Origin: Rutidosis leptorrhynchoides
Lineage: Eukaryota; Streptophyta; Magnoliopsida; Asterales; Asteraceae
DNA: 64,000 nucleotides
Direction: 5' to 3'
Assembly (NCBI RefSeq): GCF_046630445.1
Contig: NC_092341.1
Span: forward strand, 33,808,501-33,872,500
Shown here: piece by piece, positions 38,647-54,186 of the stretch
Layout of the letters: each line of letters starts with the position of its first letter
How positions within the stretch are numbered: the first letter of the stretch is position 1
Translations under genes and position numbers: made by a program
Notes under the pieces: model-generated
Databases searched by the model: none
What the model saw: only the letters and a program-made list of their open reading frames with translations
What the model was told of the DNA's origin: nothing

Positions 38647-38682
38647 GTACCTACCCGTTAAAGAAATTTCGTCCCGAAATTT
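38647..38682 (-). promoter_or_regulatory. PPT and adjacent hairpin of inner LARD
   Basis: On the minus strand the stem AAATTTCG/CGAAATTT with loop GGA (38664-38682) is followed by TTAACGGGTAGGTAC and the LTR start. Confidence 0.75.
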
Positions 38683-39106
38683 GAGTGTGGTCGTCATGGC
38701 TAACAATAAAAATGTTTTAATGACGAATATGAGTCAATAATTAAATTTTTATCACCATCAGGTGATTTGAATAAAAACAACTCAATTATTTGAAGCGTAC
38801 GAGTGAAATTATCACAAAAGATTGAAATAGGATAAGTAAAGATTCGTCGTAACTTTTGACAGAGTCAGGGTTGAATTTTGAAAGTAAGATGCATCTTAAC
38901 TTTTGACGTAGTCACGATTGAATTTAGAAAACATGATGCGTCTTAACTTTTGACGTTACCTTGGTTGAATTCCGGAATTTCAGGGATATAGAGAAAATCT
39001 TCAAAATCTAAATGATTTGATTCTTCGACGAATAAGGAAATTAAGATCTTTATAATTAATACAGTGATCTGTCTCGATTACTCCGTCTGGTATTCCCATT
39101 ATAAAT

Positions 39107-39355
39107 TAAACTTTTCTATTCTATTATTCTCACCATTTCTATACTTTCTTTCTTATTTCATACATCCAAAAGATTGTGAAAATGCTTAATCCAGTTCTGA
39201 TCCTTGTCCTCATCCTTACTATCGCAACAATCATTCTCATTTTCCAACTTCCACCAGAGGAATCTGCTTTATTCTACTTCACCCTTGGGATTATAATGTT
39301 TTTAATTCTCCCGTGTCTTTATGTTGCGTTAAACATTGATATACACGATTTGTAA
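39107..39355 (+). CDS. Small two-helix membrane protein ORF, antisense to the LARD (CDS 39182-39355)
   Basis: The ATG at 39182 and TAA at 39353 give 57 residues. Residues 5-21 (VLILVLILTIATIILIF) and about 32-50 (ALFYFTLGIIMFLILPC and following) look like two membrane-spanning helices joined by a short PPEES loop, with a polar tail NIDIHDL. A TATA-like ATTATAAATT lies at about 39107, followed by a pyrimidine-rich leader and then the ATG, much like a plant core promoter and 5' UTR. It is antisense to the element that carries it. Antisense ORFs are known in some plant Ty3/gypsy elements, but I do not recognise this one. Chance is possible at this length. Confidence 0.35.
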
Positions 39356-39599
39356 TTTATGTGTGGTTATCGGGCTTTATATTCTCCCTTATATTTCAAA
39401 GTTCTATGCTTTTGTTTTCTCCTCCCGACTTCAAGTCAAGCGAATAATGGTCCATAATTTGTAGATATAGAGTTTTGAATGATTATACTGTTCTAAGCAG
39501 GAAGGAACGTGATAGCATGATTTGATTTTTAAATTTATCAGCATCACAGAAGATAGAACCATTAAGAATACATTTTCTTGATTTGTTCAGGAGTGAAGT

Positions 39600-39757
39600 A
39601 GAATAAAAGAGTTATGTGACATGACACATGATGACGTTATAATCTGTGAATCATCATGTTCCATTTAGAAACTCAGCATGACTTACTGTAATATAATCAC
39701 GTTGATCAAGTGTCATTATATTATACTAATTCATGCATCAGTTCCCAACATTACTTC
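39600..39757 (-). repeat. Shared internal module, minus-strand copy
   Basis: Reverse complement of 1-150 and 34797-34945 with a few differences; the same place in the inner LARD's internal region. Confidence 0.85.
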
Positions 39758-39839
39758 AATAACATTCATATTTTAAGCTCGAAAGTTTACAGAATATAGA
39801 AACTAACAGTTTCTATATAATGTAATACTGATAGCACGA

Positions 39840-40345
39840 AGAGATTAATGATTTCAGATAAGATTAGTTATGAAAATATATTCAGAAATATCGATGATAT
39901 TTATAATGAAAGATACGATAATATCTCGGAATATCTAAGATCAGAGGATGATAGAAACTATTGTCTGCAAGGGTTTAGAGTAAGGAGCAAGATATTCACT
40001 AAAGACTTTAGCAGACATTGAATCATTTGAATTCTTTGAAGTCAAACTTATTCTTTGTGATTTGTCCACGGTTTCCTTCATAGTTTCGCATAATCCGCTT
40101 TTCGGTATTAAATTTTCTATTGACTGTTTCCAATATAATGATACACAGGAAGCACGAGGAGGTATATAATTTCGGACGAGAATATTTATGAAAATATCCT
40201 CAGAAATATCGAAGATATTGATGATGATATTTTGGAATTTCTAAGTTCGATGGTTGATGGAAAAAGATTTTCCGCAAGATTTTAACATGACTTCCGAGCA
40301 AGATATTCTCTAAAGATTTCAACGGATCCAGAATTACCTGAATCC
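39840..40345. repeat. Imperfect tandem duplication in LARD internal region
   Basis: Blocks at about 39840-40030 and 40150-40345 share ordered motifs (AGAAATATCGA, GATATT, ATTTTCCGCAAG-like) at about a 310-bp offset. No ORF supports coding. Confidence 0.5.
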
Positions 40346-41039
40346 TTTGAATGTAGGGTTTGGTCCTTGTATTTGTCCTTGGTCTCCTTCATGGGTAGTT
40401 CAATCTGTTTTTCAATACCCAATTTTCTAACGAGCATTCCTAACACTCCTTTCTTTATCATCAAACTTTTGGTCGTTTAGACCATCTACCATTTTTCTGT
40501 TTCCTCTGCATTTAATGCTATGATATCTGAATCATCGGTTATTAATCCGAGGTGATTTCAGAAAAATTGTGTTTTTAGATGATTAAACGCTGATGGTAAT
40601 ATGGTGGAATATGAAAGGTTCCCTGGTAACAATAAAAGAGCACGCGTATATATCAACGTTATAATAAGGTTGTTTCGTACGAAAAGCCGAAGTTGTCTTG
40701 CTGAAGCTGTGACAAAACTGGCTATCTCGAACCGCAGATGCAAAGTTATTTTCGGTAATAATAACGCTAAAGGAATTAGCACAGCTACGTGTTAAACGTT
40801 TATTCAGGTTCCGAGTGTTTTCAGGTGCATAACTATATGCATCAATCTTTTCTCCCGTAAATGAAGTGCGGTTGGTTCATCCTCTTGATTGAGGTGTTTT
40901 CAAGAATCGTGAAAGGTTTGAACGCAGAATGTAATCGTGAAGATACAAATGATGTTTAAGACGAAATCAAGTGACAAACGTGAAGACTTGTTTAGTTTCA
41001 TATGTTATAATCAATATTTTAATTTATTTTAATTATTTA

Positions 41040-41460
41040 ATGTTATTAGTCCACAGTCGATAGTCCATAGTTGACAGTCCAATAATTCATATATATAGTT
41101 TAATATATAATATTCGAATTAATTAATACGTGTCGTGACCCGTATACGTCTCAGACTCGATCACAACTCAAACTATATATATTATTGTAGAATCAACCTC
41201 AACCCTGTATAGAGAACTCGATCATTACTGCATATAGAGTGTCTATGGTGATTCCAAATAATATATATAGATGCGTCGATATGATATGTCAAAACCTTAA
41301 ATATGTGTCCCGATATTTAAAGTGCGTAAAATAAATAACATAAATTAAATAACGATAAATAAAATTGCGAGAATTAAATTGCGATAAAATAAATTGCGAT
41401 AAATAAAATGTAATACGGAATTAACAGTTAGCTAGGAACAGTTAGCTAAGATTTTGTTAG
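41040..41460. repeat. Captured LTR-like fragment in LARD internal region
   Basis: 41110-41340 matches 58880-59085, which is part of a reversed Tekay-like LTR. The following AATTGCGATAAAATAAATTGCG stretch (about 41360-41410) resembles the inverted ATCGCAC-rich part of the Athila LTR. The piece seems assembled from other retroelements. Confidence 0.55.
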
Positions 41461-41724
41461 CGTGGATTCTTAACAAAATTTCATATTGTTAATTAGTGTG
41501 TTTCTAATCAATTTTTATTGTGTCCATTTTTTTTCTTCATTATGCCACTTATTGGATTCTGATATGTCAAAATCCTAATATGAAATTTGAATTTGAATGA
41601 AAATAGTTATTCTTTGGTGAACGGATACGTATATCGGTGGATGTAAGTAGGATAGTATATGACTGTTGAAACAGATTCGAAGAACGTACAATGTAACTTA
41701 TTAATGTGAAATTTAAATATTCCT

Positions 41725-41745
41725 CGGGCATTACCTACCCGTTAA
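41725..41745 (-). promoter_or_regulatory. PPT-like motif upstream of the missing gag (minus)
   Basis: On the minus strand it reads TTAACGGGTAGGTAATGCCCG, the same motif as 4867, 33371 and 63931. Confidence 0.4.
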
Positions 41746-41989
41746 AATATTTTCACCATTAACAGTTTGTACAAAAGAATTTTTAATTACAATCTTTATG
41801 AAAACATATATACATATATATTTTCTTCATATGTAATCATGGATTTAATGAGTTAACTTAATATTAAACTCATTTAGTTTTCAGTTGGAACTAGAATAAA
41901 TAATCTCTAAAACTTTAGAGATTACATATTCGCCATGTCGAACGAAGATAAATGAGGTAGAACGATACGTCAAACGAAGATCATACTCG

Positions 41990-42510
41990 AAGTACAGATG
42001 GTGATATTGAAGCATGGATTGTTGATGGTACTGGTGCTGTTATTGATGGTACTGTTGATGCCGGTGATGTTGCTGAAGCTGGTACATTTTTGCACCATAT
42101 TCTCCGAATTGATTATTCGAGCGCGGAGTTTGTTGACTTATTACTCCAGGATGATTGTCGGTCGGAACGAGCGGATGAATAAGGTTCAGAATTGTGGATA
42201 GAATATAATCTTGTCGAGTTACCCTGGAAATGAGACTGAAAATGGTGTCTCGAACAGGTTCACCGGTAAACGCTTCAGGTTCATTGTCAAGAGGTGAATT
42301 CGGCTGGTGGAAGGGATTACCTTCTGCGTGTTTCCATTAATTAAGTCGACTACGAACCCATCAGATGAATTGATAATGGCTGATTGGTTGATTCATGCCG
42401 ATGACGCTGTTTTCGGAGCTTAGGTGAACGTCTATGTCGGAATAGCTGTCGGAATAACTATCGGAATAGCTATCAGAATCTGAGGGACTCGAACTGGTTG
42501 CAGGATTCAT
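41990..42510 (-). pseudogene. Unknown LARD ORF remnant (homologue of 31862-32299)
   Basis: The ATG at 42510 opens 49 residues: a Ser/Asp/Tyr-rich repeat, then ENSVIGMNQPISHY, ending at TGA 42361-42363. Further along the strand another frame encodes GEPVRDTIFSLISRV and matches the middle of the 31862 ORF. Frameshifts and a stop break it. Conservation of both blocks between two distinct elements supports a former protein. Confidence 0.5.
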
Positions 42511-42930
42511 CTCGTACGATCAGATGAAGGATTTTTTTTTTTTGATAAGAAATATATTATAGGATGTAGATTAGTACCCTGCAATACATAATTTACATAT
42601 GCATATATAATACTAAAATTCCATAAATTACGGAGGAATCTACGGAAACTGTCAGGCAAAGATAACAATAACAGATACGCTAAGATATGAATTAGCAGAT
42701 ACGCTAAGATATGAATTTTGTCTATACACTTTTCATGCAGTCAATGCAATAAGATGTGTCTAGACTAAGAATAATGAGCAGGTAATTTACTAAGGATGAT
42801 AAGCAAATGAATTCCGACTAGAAATGAATAGCAAAACTTATGACATGCAGACACGGTCGAAGTCCAGACTCACTAATGCCTCCTAACAACTTATCAGTTA
42901 GACACACTAATGCAGACCTGGTTCGCTAAG

Positions 42931-42948
42931 ACCTCTGCTCTGATACCA
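42931..42948 (-). other. Primer-binding site (tRNA-Met type) of inner LARD
   Basis: The minus strand reads TGGTATCAGAGCAGAGGT, two bases from the 5' LTR end. Confidence 0.9.
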
Positions 42949-42950
42949 AC

Positions 42951-45897
<2,947 letters not shown>

Positions 45898-45902
45898 GAG
45901 CT
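45898..45902. other. Target-site duplication (GAGCT), right
   Basis: Matches 35707-35711. Confidence 0.93.
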
Positions 45903-46668
45903 CACCAGATATGAGTGTGTGTAACAAATGAGAGGCTTAACCTAAAATGAAGAACATAATACTTTATATACCCCTGCTGTTGACTCACCCGTACGATTCA
46001 TCCATCACACGTACGAGTTGGCTTCATCAGCCGTACGGGTGATCACTCACTCGTGTCTTCTCATTTAGGTTGTAATTGTGACTTAGCTCAGCATCAACCG
46101 TGCGTATGAGCCTGTCAGTTGTACTAGTGAGGCTTCACTCGTACGTCTGACTAAGTCTAACATAGTCAAACATCCAAATCTCGTTCCTGCAGTTCTTGTA
46201 ACCACATACAAACACGGATAGGATAATAACGAGCAATCATGGTGGCCTGTAAACTGTTGTACCTGCAATGGACGTGGGTAGATGTCTAGGGACTTGCATA
46301 AAATGCATCAACAGAAGGTGTGAGTTGTAAGGAAACGAAGGAGGTGAATTTATAAGAAAATCTCCGACAGAACAATTAAAATGGACGATCGCATTTAAAG
46401 CGGATCCTAATTCCCTTGGTTACCGGAGAATCAAATCTTATTACGAAGATTTTCTTCAAATCCCTTGAAATCTGGAAATCAATCATATCTACATCAAATG
46501 ATAAGATGAATCTACACTTACTCATTTCACTCTTCTATGTTAGCTTCATTCGTACTCTTCATATAAATGGATTGTTTATTCAAATTATTCGCTGATGATA
46601 AAACTATAATTTTTCAGCCCGTATGCATCATGAAAACATACTTATTATCATTCACGACCTTTCCACTC

Positions 46669-46704
46669 AAATTTCGAGACAAAATTTCTTTAACGGGTAG
46701 GTAC
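46669..46704 (+). promoter_or_regulatory. PPT and decayed hairpin of outer LARD
   Basis: AAATTTCGAGACAAAATTT (46669-46687) keeps only the AAATTT arms, with TAACGGGTAGGTAC just before the LTR at 46705. Confidence 0.7.
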
Positions 46705-47402
46705 TGTGACAACCCGGAAATTTTCGACCAAAATTAAACTTTAATCTTTATATATTCCCGACACGATAAGCAAAGTTGTAAGTTGAATCTCAAAGATTTT
46801 TGTTTTTAAACTGTGTTCATACATTCATTTAAACCTCGATCAAGTTTCTATGATTCACGAACCATTATATGAACAAATCTGATTATATATGTATATGTGT
46901 ATATATTATAACTTGAAAATATTAACAAGTATTAGACGTATAATACTTTACATGAACGTTGTTGTTTTAAAATATATTTAAAATAATTATCGACGGAATT
47001 AAAAGATACTATTAAATGATTGAATTATTAGATACATTGAATTACGATTACGGGTCTCTGTTAAGAGGTCCACTTTGAATTGGAAAACCTTTTCTTTTTA
47101 ACGGTATCCGGAATATTTGGTAAAAGTGATTTACAAAAGTGTCATTAACGAGAGTTAGTCAAAAGTTAGTAATCATTTTCGTTTAAATTTCAAAAGTGTA
47201 CTCTACTTTGATTAACTAGTGTCCCTTGATAAATCAACCATTTAGTTTTTCATATTAAAAACATTGTTTGGTAGAATAACTACTAATATTTAAAAAGAGT
47301 TAAATTATATAAAACGAACTTTGAAATAAGATTGGTTTTGAAAGATTAAATATTATATCATTAGATAAATATTTCGAACATATATATTATGTACAAATTT
47401 AC

Positions 47403-47487
<85 letters not shown>

Positions 47488-48058
47488 CTTACTCATAAAA
47501 CGTCCTGATTTAAAATAAAATATTTTGACAAACAACGAGTCACTGATTTATAGAAGTAAATTACCACAACGCTCAATTTTATAAAGTTACATTTTTATAA
47601 GGTAATTTATTGATGAGTAAGTTAATTTATTTATAAGGGTACACGTCGCGTAACGTAAAAGGCTAGTTTTCTAAACGTGCGAAAGTGCGCTCGAAAAATC
47701 AAAAGTGGTACATGAGTCGAGTGACAACGTACGATTCATTTTAGTAAAAATTACATTTTTACTACGCACGTAAATATAATATAATATTTAATTAATTCTA
47801 AAGATTAATATATTATATATTAAAATATATATAACTATATGCATCATATGTTAAATGAAAGTGTCGGCAGCCAAATTGAACGTGCATATGAGCTGGAAAC
47901 ATGTCCCATGCGATCGCATGGGCACTCCACACACCCACCATGCGATCGCATGGTAAGGGTTGGTGGCTAACATCCTTATACCTGAATTCGTTTCATTCTT
48001 TCATTCATTTTTTTTCTTTCATCTTCATATTACGGAGTATTACTCATATTAATAATAA

Positions 48059-48121
<63 letters not shown>

Positions 48122-48834
48122 GTAAAGATTATTATTATTAATCTAAATATTATTATTAGTAGTATTAGTAATATTATTAGTAGTATACATAAAATACTAC
48201 GACAAGGGTACGCGCGAGTTATTTTAAAAATGAGTTTTTATGAGTGGGATAGGACTAAGGAAATTATGGGTTATAGCTATGGAGGTTATGGGTATGGATC
48301 ATGGGTATGCTCGTGAGGTCAATTGGGTATTTATCGTCTCCGTTGCGTTTACGTACCTTTCCTGCAATATTGAATCTCAATATTGATACGTAAGCACTCG
48401 TAAATTAATTTTTACATACTAATAGTGTATCCCTGACTAGTGCTCGAGAATATAGGATTATGCATGCTTGTATTTTTGATATTTCCCTTAGATAGGTTAT
48501 GTTGAATCTTGAATTAGTTACATATGCGGTTGAGATAAGGTATAAGATATGCATGTCGTTGAAAAGCTAGTGAAAAATTAAGAACTTTTCATTTAGATAT
48601 CGAATGGTTTCGATGAACAGATTCGAAATTATAGTCAACTGAATTTTAGTATTATTGTTAAAATGATTATTATTACTATCGTCGTTTTTATCGTCGTTCT
48701 AGTTTTATCTTATTATTATCATTATTATTATCTTTATCAATAAAAGGAATTTATCATTAAAAATTGTGATTTTTTATTATTACTATCGTTATTATCGTTA
48801 AAGTTATAATTAGTATTATTATTATTATTATCCA

Positions 48835-48929
<95 letters not shown>

Positions 48930-50877
48930 CATTATTATTATTATCATTATTAATATATATATATATATCATTATTTAAAAATGGTTATTGTTATTGTTAT
49001 TATTATTATTATATTATCATTAAGATAATTATTAGTATTATCATTAATAATATTATAGTAACTATCATTATTAATATTAGTGTAATTAAAACAAATATTT
49101 GTAACACCTAATTATTTTGATTACTATTATTATCATTATTATGAACACGATATAAAAGACGATTAAAAACTATTAAACAAAACGATTAGGAAATAATAAG
49201 TAAGAGTATCATGATGAAATTAAAATATTATAAGATATTGATTTAGATAAAATTATCGTTCTTATTATTTTATCATTACTATTATTATTAAAAGTATCGT
49301 TAGTATTAAAACTATCATTTTAACAAAAATTATCATTTTAATAGAAATGTCATTGTTAATATAAAATATCATTATTATTATCATTTTAAATAGAATTATT
49401 ATTTTAAAGATAATATTAAAAAGTATCGTAAATATTAAAGTTATCATAATTAGAATTATCGTTTATTCATAATATCACTTTTAGTAAATATAAATATTGA
49501 TATTTTTATTAATAGAATAATAAAAATTATTATTTTAAAATAATACAAGTTTTGCTTATTATTATTATCAATGTTATTTTATCAAATAAATATGTAATAC
49601 AAAGATATTTTACTATGAGTAATATAATTACGTTAATACTACCTATCATATTATATTAAATGAACTTTATAAATTTTATTACTTAAGATATATAAAAGTA
49701 TATTTTTATTATATAAATTTTAATAATAAATGAATTATATTATTTACTCTATTAAAATCTTTTAAAAATATTTAAAAATATAAAACGGCGATATTCAAGT
49801 TATATGTTAATCATGTATGGATTTTGGAAACCATTTTGGGTCAAATTGACTTTTATTGACTATTGCATATTAGTCTCGAGCATTAGAATTGTGGTACACT
49901 ATGACCTGACTTAAATTGTTAGACAAATTTTGACCAACATATATATATAAATATAATTAATTTTAGTTCGTGAATCCGAGGCCAACCTTGCACTTGTTCA
50001 ATGAAGTTATATGTATTTTTACTACGAAATACAGTATGGTGAGTTTCATTTGCCTTTTTACCCTTTATATTTTTGGGCTGAGAATACATGCGCAATTTTT
50101 ATAAATGTTTTACGAAATAGACACAAGTAATCGAAACTACATTATATGGTTGAATGATCGAAGCCGAATATGCCCCTTTTTGCTTGGTAGCCTAAGAATT
50201 AGGGAACATCACTAATTTTGAGAATTAGTGCACGCCTAATTGACGCGAATCCTAAAGATAGATCTATTGGGCCTAACGAACCCCATCCAAAGTACCGGAT
50301 GCTTTAGTACTTCGATGTTGTTTTATCATGTCCGAAGGATTTCCCGGAATGATAGGAGATATTCTTATATGCATCTTGTTAATGTCGGTTACCAGGTGTT
50401 CACCATATGAATGATTTTTGTCTCTATGCATGTGAAGTATATTTATGAGAACTGGAAATGAAATTCTTGTGGTCTATTAAATTGATGAAAATGAATGATT
50501 ATTATAAACTAATGAACTCACCAACCTTTTGGTTGACACTTTAAAGCATGTTTATTCTCAGGTGTTAAAGAAATCTTCCGCTGTGCATTTGCTCATTTTA
50601 AAGATATTACTTGGAGTCATTCATTGCATATTTCAAAAGACGTTGCATTCAAGTCGTTGAGTTCAATAGAGATTATTATTAAGTAAATGACATATTAGGT
50701 CATTTATAGTTGGATATTATGAAATTGTATGCATGTCTGTCAATTTTCGATGTAAAGAAAGTTTATCTTTTAAAAACGGATGCAATTTCTGAAAAATGTA
50801 TCATATAGAGGTCAAATACCTCGCGATGTAATCAATTATTGAGAATCGTTTATAATGTATATGAACGGGTCCTTTCA
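46705..50877 (+). repeat. 3' LTR of outer LARD
   Basis: 4173 bp, highly similar to 27299-31429. It has a palindromic dyad at 47905-47922 and 47938-47953 (centres 32 bp apart), a TATA-like box at 47977, a TA tract at 47405-47484, and TTA tracts at 48060-48121 and 48831-48960. Confidence 0.93.
47905..47953. promoter_or_regulatory. GCGATCGC palindromic dyad in LARD 3' LTR
   Basis: CCCATGCGATCGCATGGG (18-bp perfect palindrome) and CCATGCGATCGCATGG have centres 32 bp apart and end 23 bp before a TATA sequence. Confidence 0.8.
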
Positions 50878-50882
50878 CATGA
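50878..50882. other. Target-site duplication (CATGA), right
   Basis: Matches 27294-27298. Confidence 0.9.
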
Positions 50883-51052
50883 CACATTTCCCACATCGCG
50901 TTGGGCGGTAAGGGGGGGGGGGGGGGTGGGTTTACCGTCTATGCACCGTATGAGATTGGTGCGAGTTTCCTCCTGGGCAAGCAGTTAGGGGCAGGTATAA
51001 CTGTGTCGGAGATTCCCATGAGTGATCCTAACAGTTGTCAAAAAAAAAAAAA
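50883..51052 (+). mobile_element. SINE, 3' part with poly(A) tail
   Basis: Continues 27174-27298. It contains a G-run (about 50912-50927), a body shared with the inverted copy at 52465-52650 (TTTACCG..., GTTTCCTCCTGGGCA...) and a 12-13-base A tail, then the 14-bp duplication. Confidence 0.75.
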
Positions 51053-51066
51053 TCTCATTGTTGTTG
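51053..51066. other. SINE target-site duplication, right
   Basis: TCTCATTGTTGTTG, identical to 27160-27173. Confidence 0.85.
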
Positions 51067-51149
51067 AGCATGAATATCTTTCCCTCGACTTAATGGGTAT
51101 TCTAAATTATTAGAAGATAGAGTTTGGTGTGACCATGACATTCTCTCAA

Positions 51150-51192
51150 GCATTCACTAAGAAATCATTTACATTCACTAAGAAATCATTTA
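51150..51192. repeat. 21-bp tandem duplication
   Basis: ATTCACTAAGAAATCATTTAC occurs twice in direct succession. The flanking 51067-51400 shows no supported gene. Confidence 0.8.
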
Positions 51193-51402
51193 CTCTCTAA
51201 ACATTTAAAACTACTAGGCCGAGAGTGAGAAGTTACCGAGTTCATCAAGGATGCGCGAGTTCTGTTTTCTCATTCGTGAGGCAATCTGGTCACGATGAAG
51301 ATGGTTGTTAATCTTTCGTCCCTCGCTTGATTGGTCACTCTCTTTATATTGGTTTGTTAGTTTTTGCATGATTCTTTGATCTCTTAGATGTTTCGAGCTC
51401 AG

Positions 51403-51735
51403 AGTGAGTTCGATAAAACTGAGTGATATAGCGCTGAATGATTCATAATACGTATGAGTCAAAGGTTATGAATGAGGTTGCTTATGAATGACAATAATCT
51501 GTTTGATAATTGTTTTGAACGAATAATGTGAATGCTGCAATATTACCTTATTAACCTTCGACATTAATTTAAAGATAATATCACACAAAATGTAGGCGCT
51601 TAATGGTTAAGATAGTTATTCAACTTTGAATAGTTCATCACTGAATGCTGGCACTATCTGTCATTTAGAGGTTAGCAACAAACGCACTGAATGCTGAACC
51701 ATTCCATTAAGAGGTAAACAATCGCACCCTTAGTT
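51403..51735. mobile_element. Possible hAT-type MITE remnant
   Basis: Repeated CACTGAATGCTG and AGAGGTTAGCAA motifs, and a right edge AACAATCGCACCC, look like terminal and subterminal repeats of small hAT MITEs. No clear left terminus or duplication was found. 51736-52464 shows nothing I can assign. Confidence 0.3.
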
Positions 51736-52464
51736 AGATTTCTGTGTTAGTTTTGGGCTCGGTTGTGTTTGATTGTATGTTTCTTTAGGACTTCAATTTT
51801 TGTTGAAGTGCTCGTTTGCTATATAAGTTCTATGTATTCTCGAAAAATAAAATGACACTGTAAACCACCCGCTTGAAATCAATCATTTCATTTGAGTTAA
51901 CAAGGTATCTGGACCAGAGGCTAACTGACCCATCACCCATCTACATGTTGTACAGATCTACACTAAGGTATGAATATTATGCTTGATCACAACAATCTTT
52001 TTTGAGAACACAAACACATCTCCTTCCCTTGCAACACATTAAAAAAGTTGGCTATTCGTATTTATAAATCCAGCAATCACAACACATGTTGTCACAAACA
52101 TTGGCTCTAGGCCGAGTGTGATGCATTACTAGCACGTCAATTGTAAGTCGGTTATAACAGTAGACAATCCTAACGTGGTAAAGCCCAGGAACTCAGCAGA
52201 CGAGACTCTGGTCACAGATGAACGTAGAAATGTGTCGGTCCTACCTCATTTGACTTGATACTAAATTTTTGAAATCTGAAGTTGTTATATTTGATAGGAT
52301 TTTGCAAGGGGAATTAAGCCATTAATGAATGTTGTTTGATCATGGGACACGTCGGTTGGACATTTGTCCTGGAAGTTATCGCTATTTGCAGGTAGACTAA
52401 AAAAGTAAGTTGCGACGACAATGGTAATTTGGTATCCTGATTTTGGAATGTGAGTCGAAATACT

Positions 52465-52650
52465 TTATTTTTTTGGACATCAGTTTGGGATCACACATGG
52501 GGACTAAACCATCCACGCGTTCATCTCCCGTAGTTCTATAACCCGCCCCCAACTACTGCCCTGGAGGAAACCCGGACCAATTAGAGGGCATGGCCGGTAA
52601 AACCCCCTCCCCGCTGCCTCCACAAGAAGCAAAAGGTGACCTGGGTCGAT
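52465..52650 (-). mobile_element. Second SINE copy, inverted and 5'-truncated
   Basis: The reverse complement shares the 3' body of the 27174/50883 SINE in order: a G-rich run, TTTTACCGGCCATGC, GGTTTCCTCCAGGGCAG, AGTTGGGGGCGGGTTATAG. It ends in an A-rich tail (about 52465-52475 on the plus strand as T-rich). The tRNA-like head is not clear. It lies downstream of IPK2. Confidence 0.6.
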
Positions 52651-53312
52651 ACTTATATATATGTAATATATATGTAAGATTGCATCCATAGGAAAAAACA
52701 ATTTAGAGTTGGAGCCTTTACTTCTAGTCTTCATGTTTGAGTCACAAGAATATACTCATTGCTATCAATCAAGAAAGATATGGTATGATGGTGTTATTCA
52801 AAGTATATACAGCAAATGGGCTTCATTCCCAAACTCTTTACAAAAAAATAAAAAAAAAATGTAAAAGCAACTTACCTTTTCTATAACAAAAAGAAAAATA
52901 GTAAAATAAAAAGTTAATATGCTTAGCAGCTTAGGCCATACAAAAAGCATGGGGCCATCTTACATTTCATATAGATCATGGAAATTAAAGGAGTCGACAT
53001 ACATGTAAATTATATAATTAAAAAGGTGCTGAAAAGAAAATATAATAACCTTTTAATCACTTTACTCGCAGAAGTAGATTATTATTGGAATTGGTAGCCC
53101 AACATGTACTTTAAAAGGCATAAACTGCATATCAAGCAAATGATAACAATATTATTGGAAAGTAAATAGTCAATTGTAATCCAGTAAGCTAACAGAACTT
53201 CAATTAAAGGAGTACCTTTTTAACAAATTAGAAGCATGAAAGCAGCAAAAAAAAAAAAAAAAAAAGAGAGATAATTTCATAATTCAGATTCATCAGTAGT
53301 CTCCAGGGGAGA

Positions 53313-54182
53313 CTAAATCTGACCGTTCGTAAGCGAATGATCTTTTGTTTCAGCAAGTATATCAGAGATGAACTTTATCAAGGAGCAAAGCCCGCCCAAA
53401 AAATTGTGATCAATAACACCATTACCTTCGGTAACATGTGCAAAATCAATAAGTTTGACTTCTGCATTTGAACTACCACCTTTTGAAACCAACCCCTTTT
53501 CATACATGAAAAGTAACGAACAAGCATAGAAATGGTAAACCGTTTGATTTTCAAACCACGCCTTCAGTTCCAACAGTTGCGCCAAAATCCCATTGGTCCC
53601 ACCATACACAGAACACGCTAACAAGCAGTCCACGTCAGCGTCCATCTCAGCAGACGGATTAGAGGACACAAATTTCCTTAGAAATACTCTAACGTCATTG
53701 GGGTCCGCTTTTCGCACAATATCTCTATCAGGCTTATAAAACCCTGATTCATCATTGGTATACACACGCAGCCCTGATAACCTAAACCCTAATGGAACAC
53801 TTGTGCTTTCCCTGTCCTTTTTCAAACATTTTACAATGTATGCTTCAGAAGCTTCCGGGGCCCATGTTCTGGACCCGATTTTGATATCCATTATAGACGG
53901 GTTGACCCGAGATGAAGCAAGATCTTGCAGAATGATGTGAGGGTGTTCTGTTCCAGTTGATGCCTTCATGACTTTGGTGCCATGATAAATAGGGAAGAAT
54001 TTGCGGATGATATCTGGAACATTAGTGTTGGATGAAAATGACTCGTAAAATTTGACTTCTTCGGACCCACGTGCATCACTTTGGAGAGGCTTGTAAAACC
54101 GACCCGAATCATCAATGAGGGGGCCGAGTTTACCCACCCCGGCTTCGTGTCCTGCAACCTGATGATCTGGGATCTTCAACAT
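53313..54182 (-). CDS. IPK2: Inositol polyphosphate multikinase (IPK2/IPMK family)
   Basis: A 289-residue protein in one coding exon, ATG at 54182, TAG at 53313. Plant IPK2 proteins are about 280-300 residues. IPK2 phosphorylates inositol trisphosphate and tetrakisphosphate at the 6- and 3-positions on the route to InsP5/InsP6 and is reported in the nucleus and cytosol. Visible family signatures are the N-terminal HQVAGHxxxxGKLGPL-type start, the catalytic PxxxDxKxG motif (Pro95, Asp99, Lys101, Gly103; PSIMDIKIG), GFRLSG (132-137), SLL (222-224), and the metal-binding IDFAH (Asp246), followed by GNGVIDHNFLGGL. All key residues are present and no stop or frameshift is seen. It is the only intact host gene in the window, flanked by small MITEs. 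Confidence 0.95.
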   Translation of the reverse strand: MLKIPDHQVAGHEAGVGKLGPLIDDSGRFYKPLQSDARGSEEVKFYESFSSNTNVPDIIRKFFPIYHGTKVMKASTGTEHPHIILQDLASSRVNPSIMDIKIGSRTWAPEASEAYIVKCLKKDRESTSVPLGFRLSGLRVYTNDESGFYKPDRDIVRKADPNDVRVFLRKFVSSNPSAEMDADVDCLLACSVYGGTNGILAQLLELKAWFENQTVYHFYACSLLFMYEKGLVSKGGSSNAEVKLIDFAHVTEGNGVIDHNFLGGLCSLIKFISDILAETKDHSLTNGQI

Positions 54183-54186
54183 GTTT

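Noticed and set aside
51214..51462. Minus-strand 82-residue ORF
   Set aside because: No recognisable domain, no promoter or splice context, and it lies next to probable MITE sequence.
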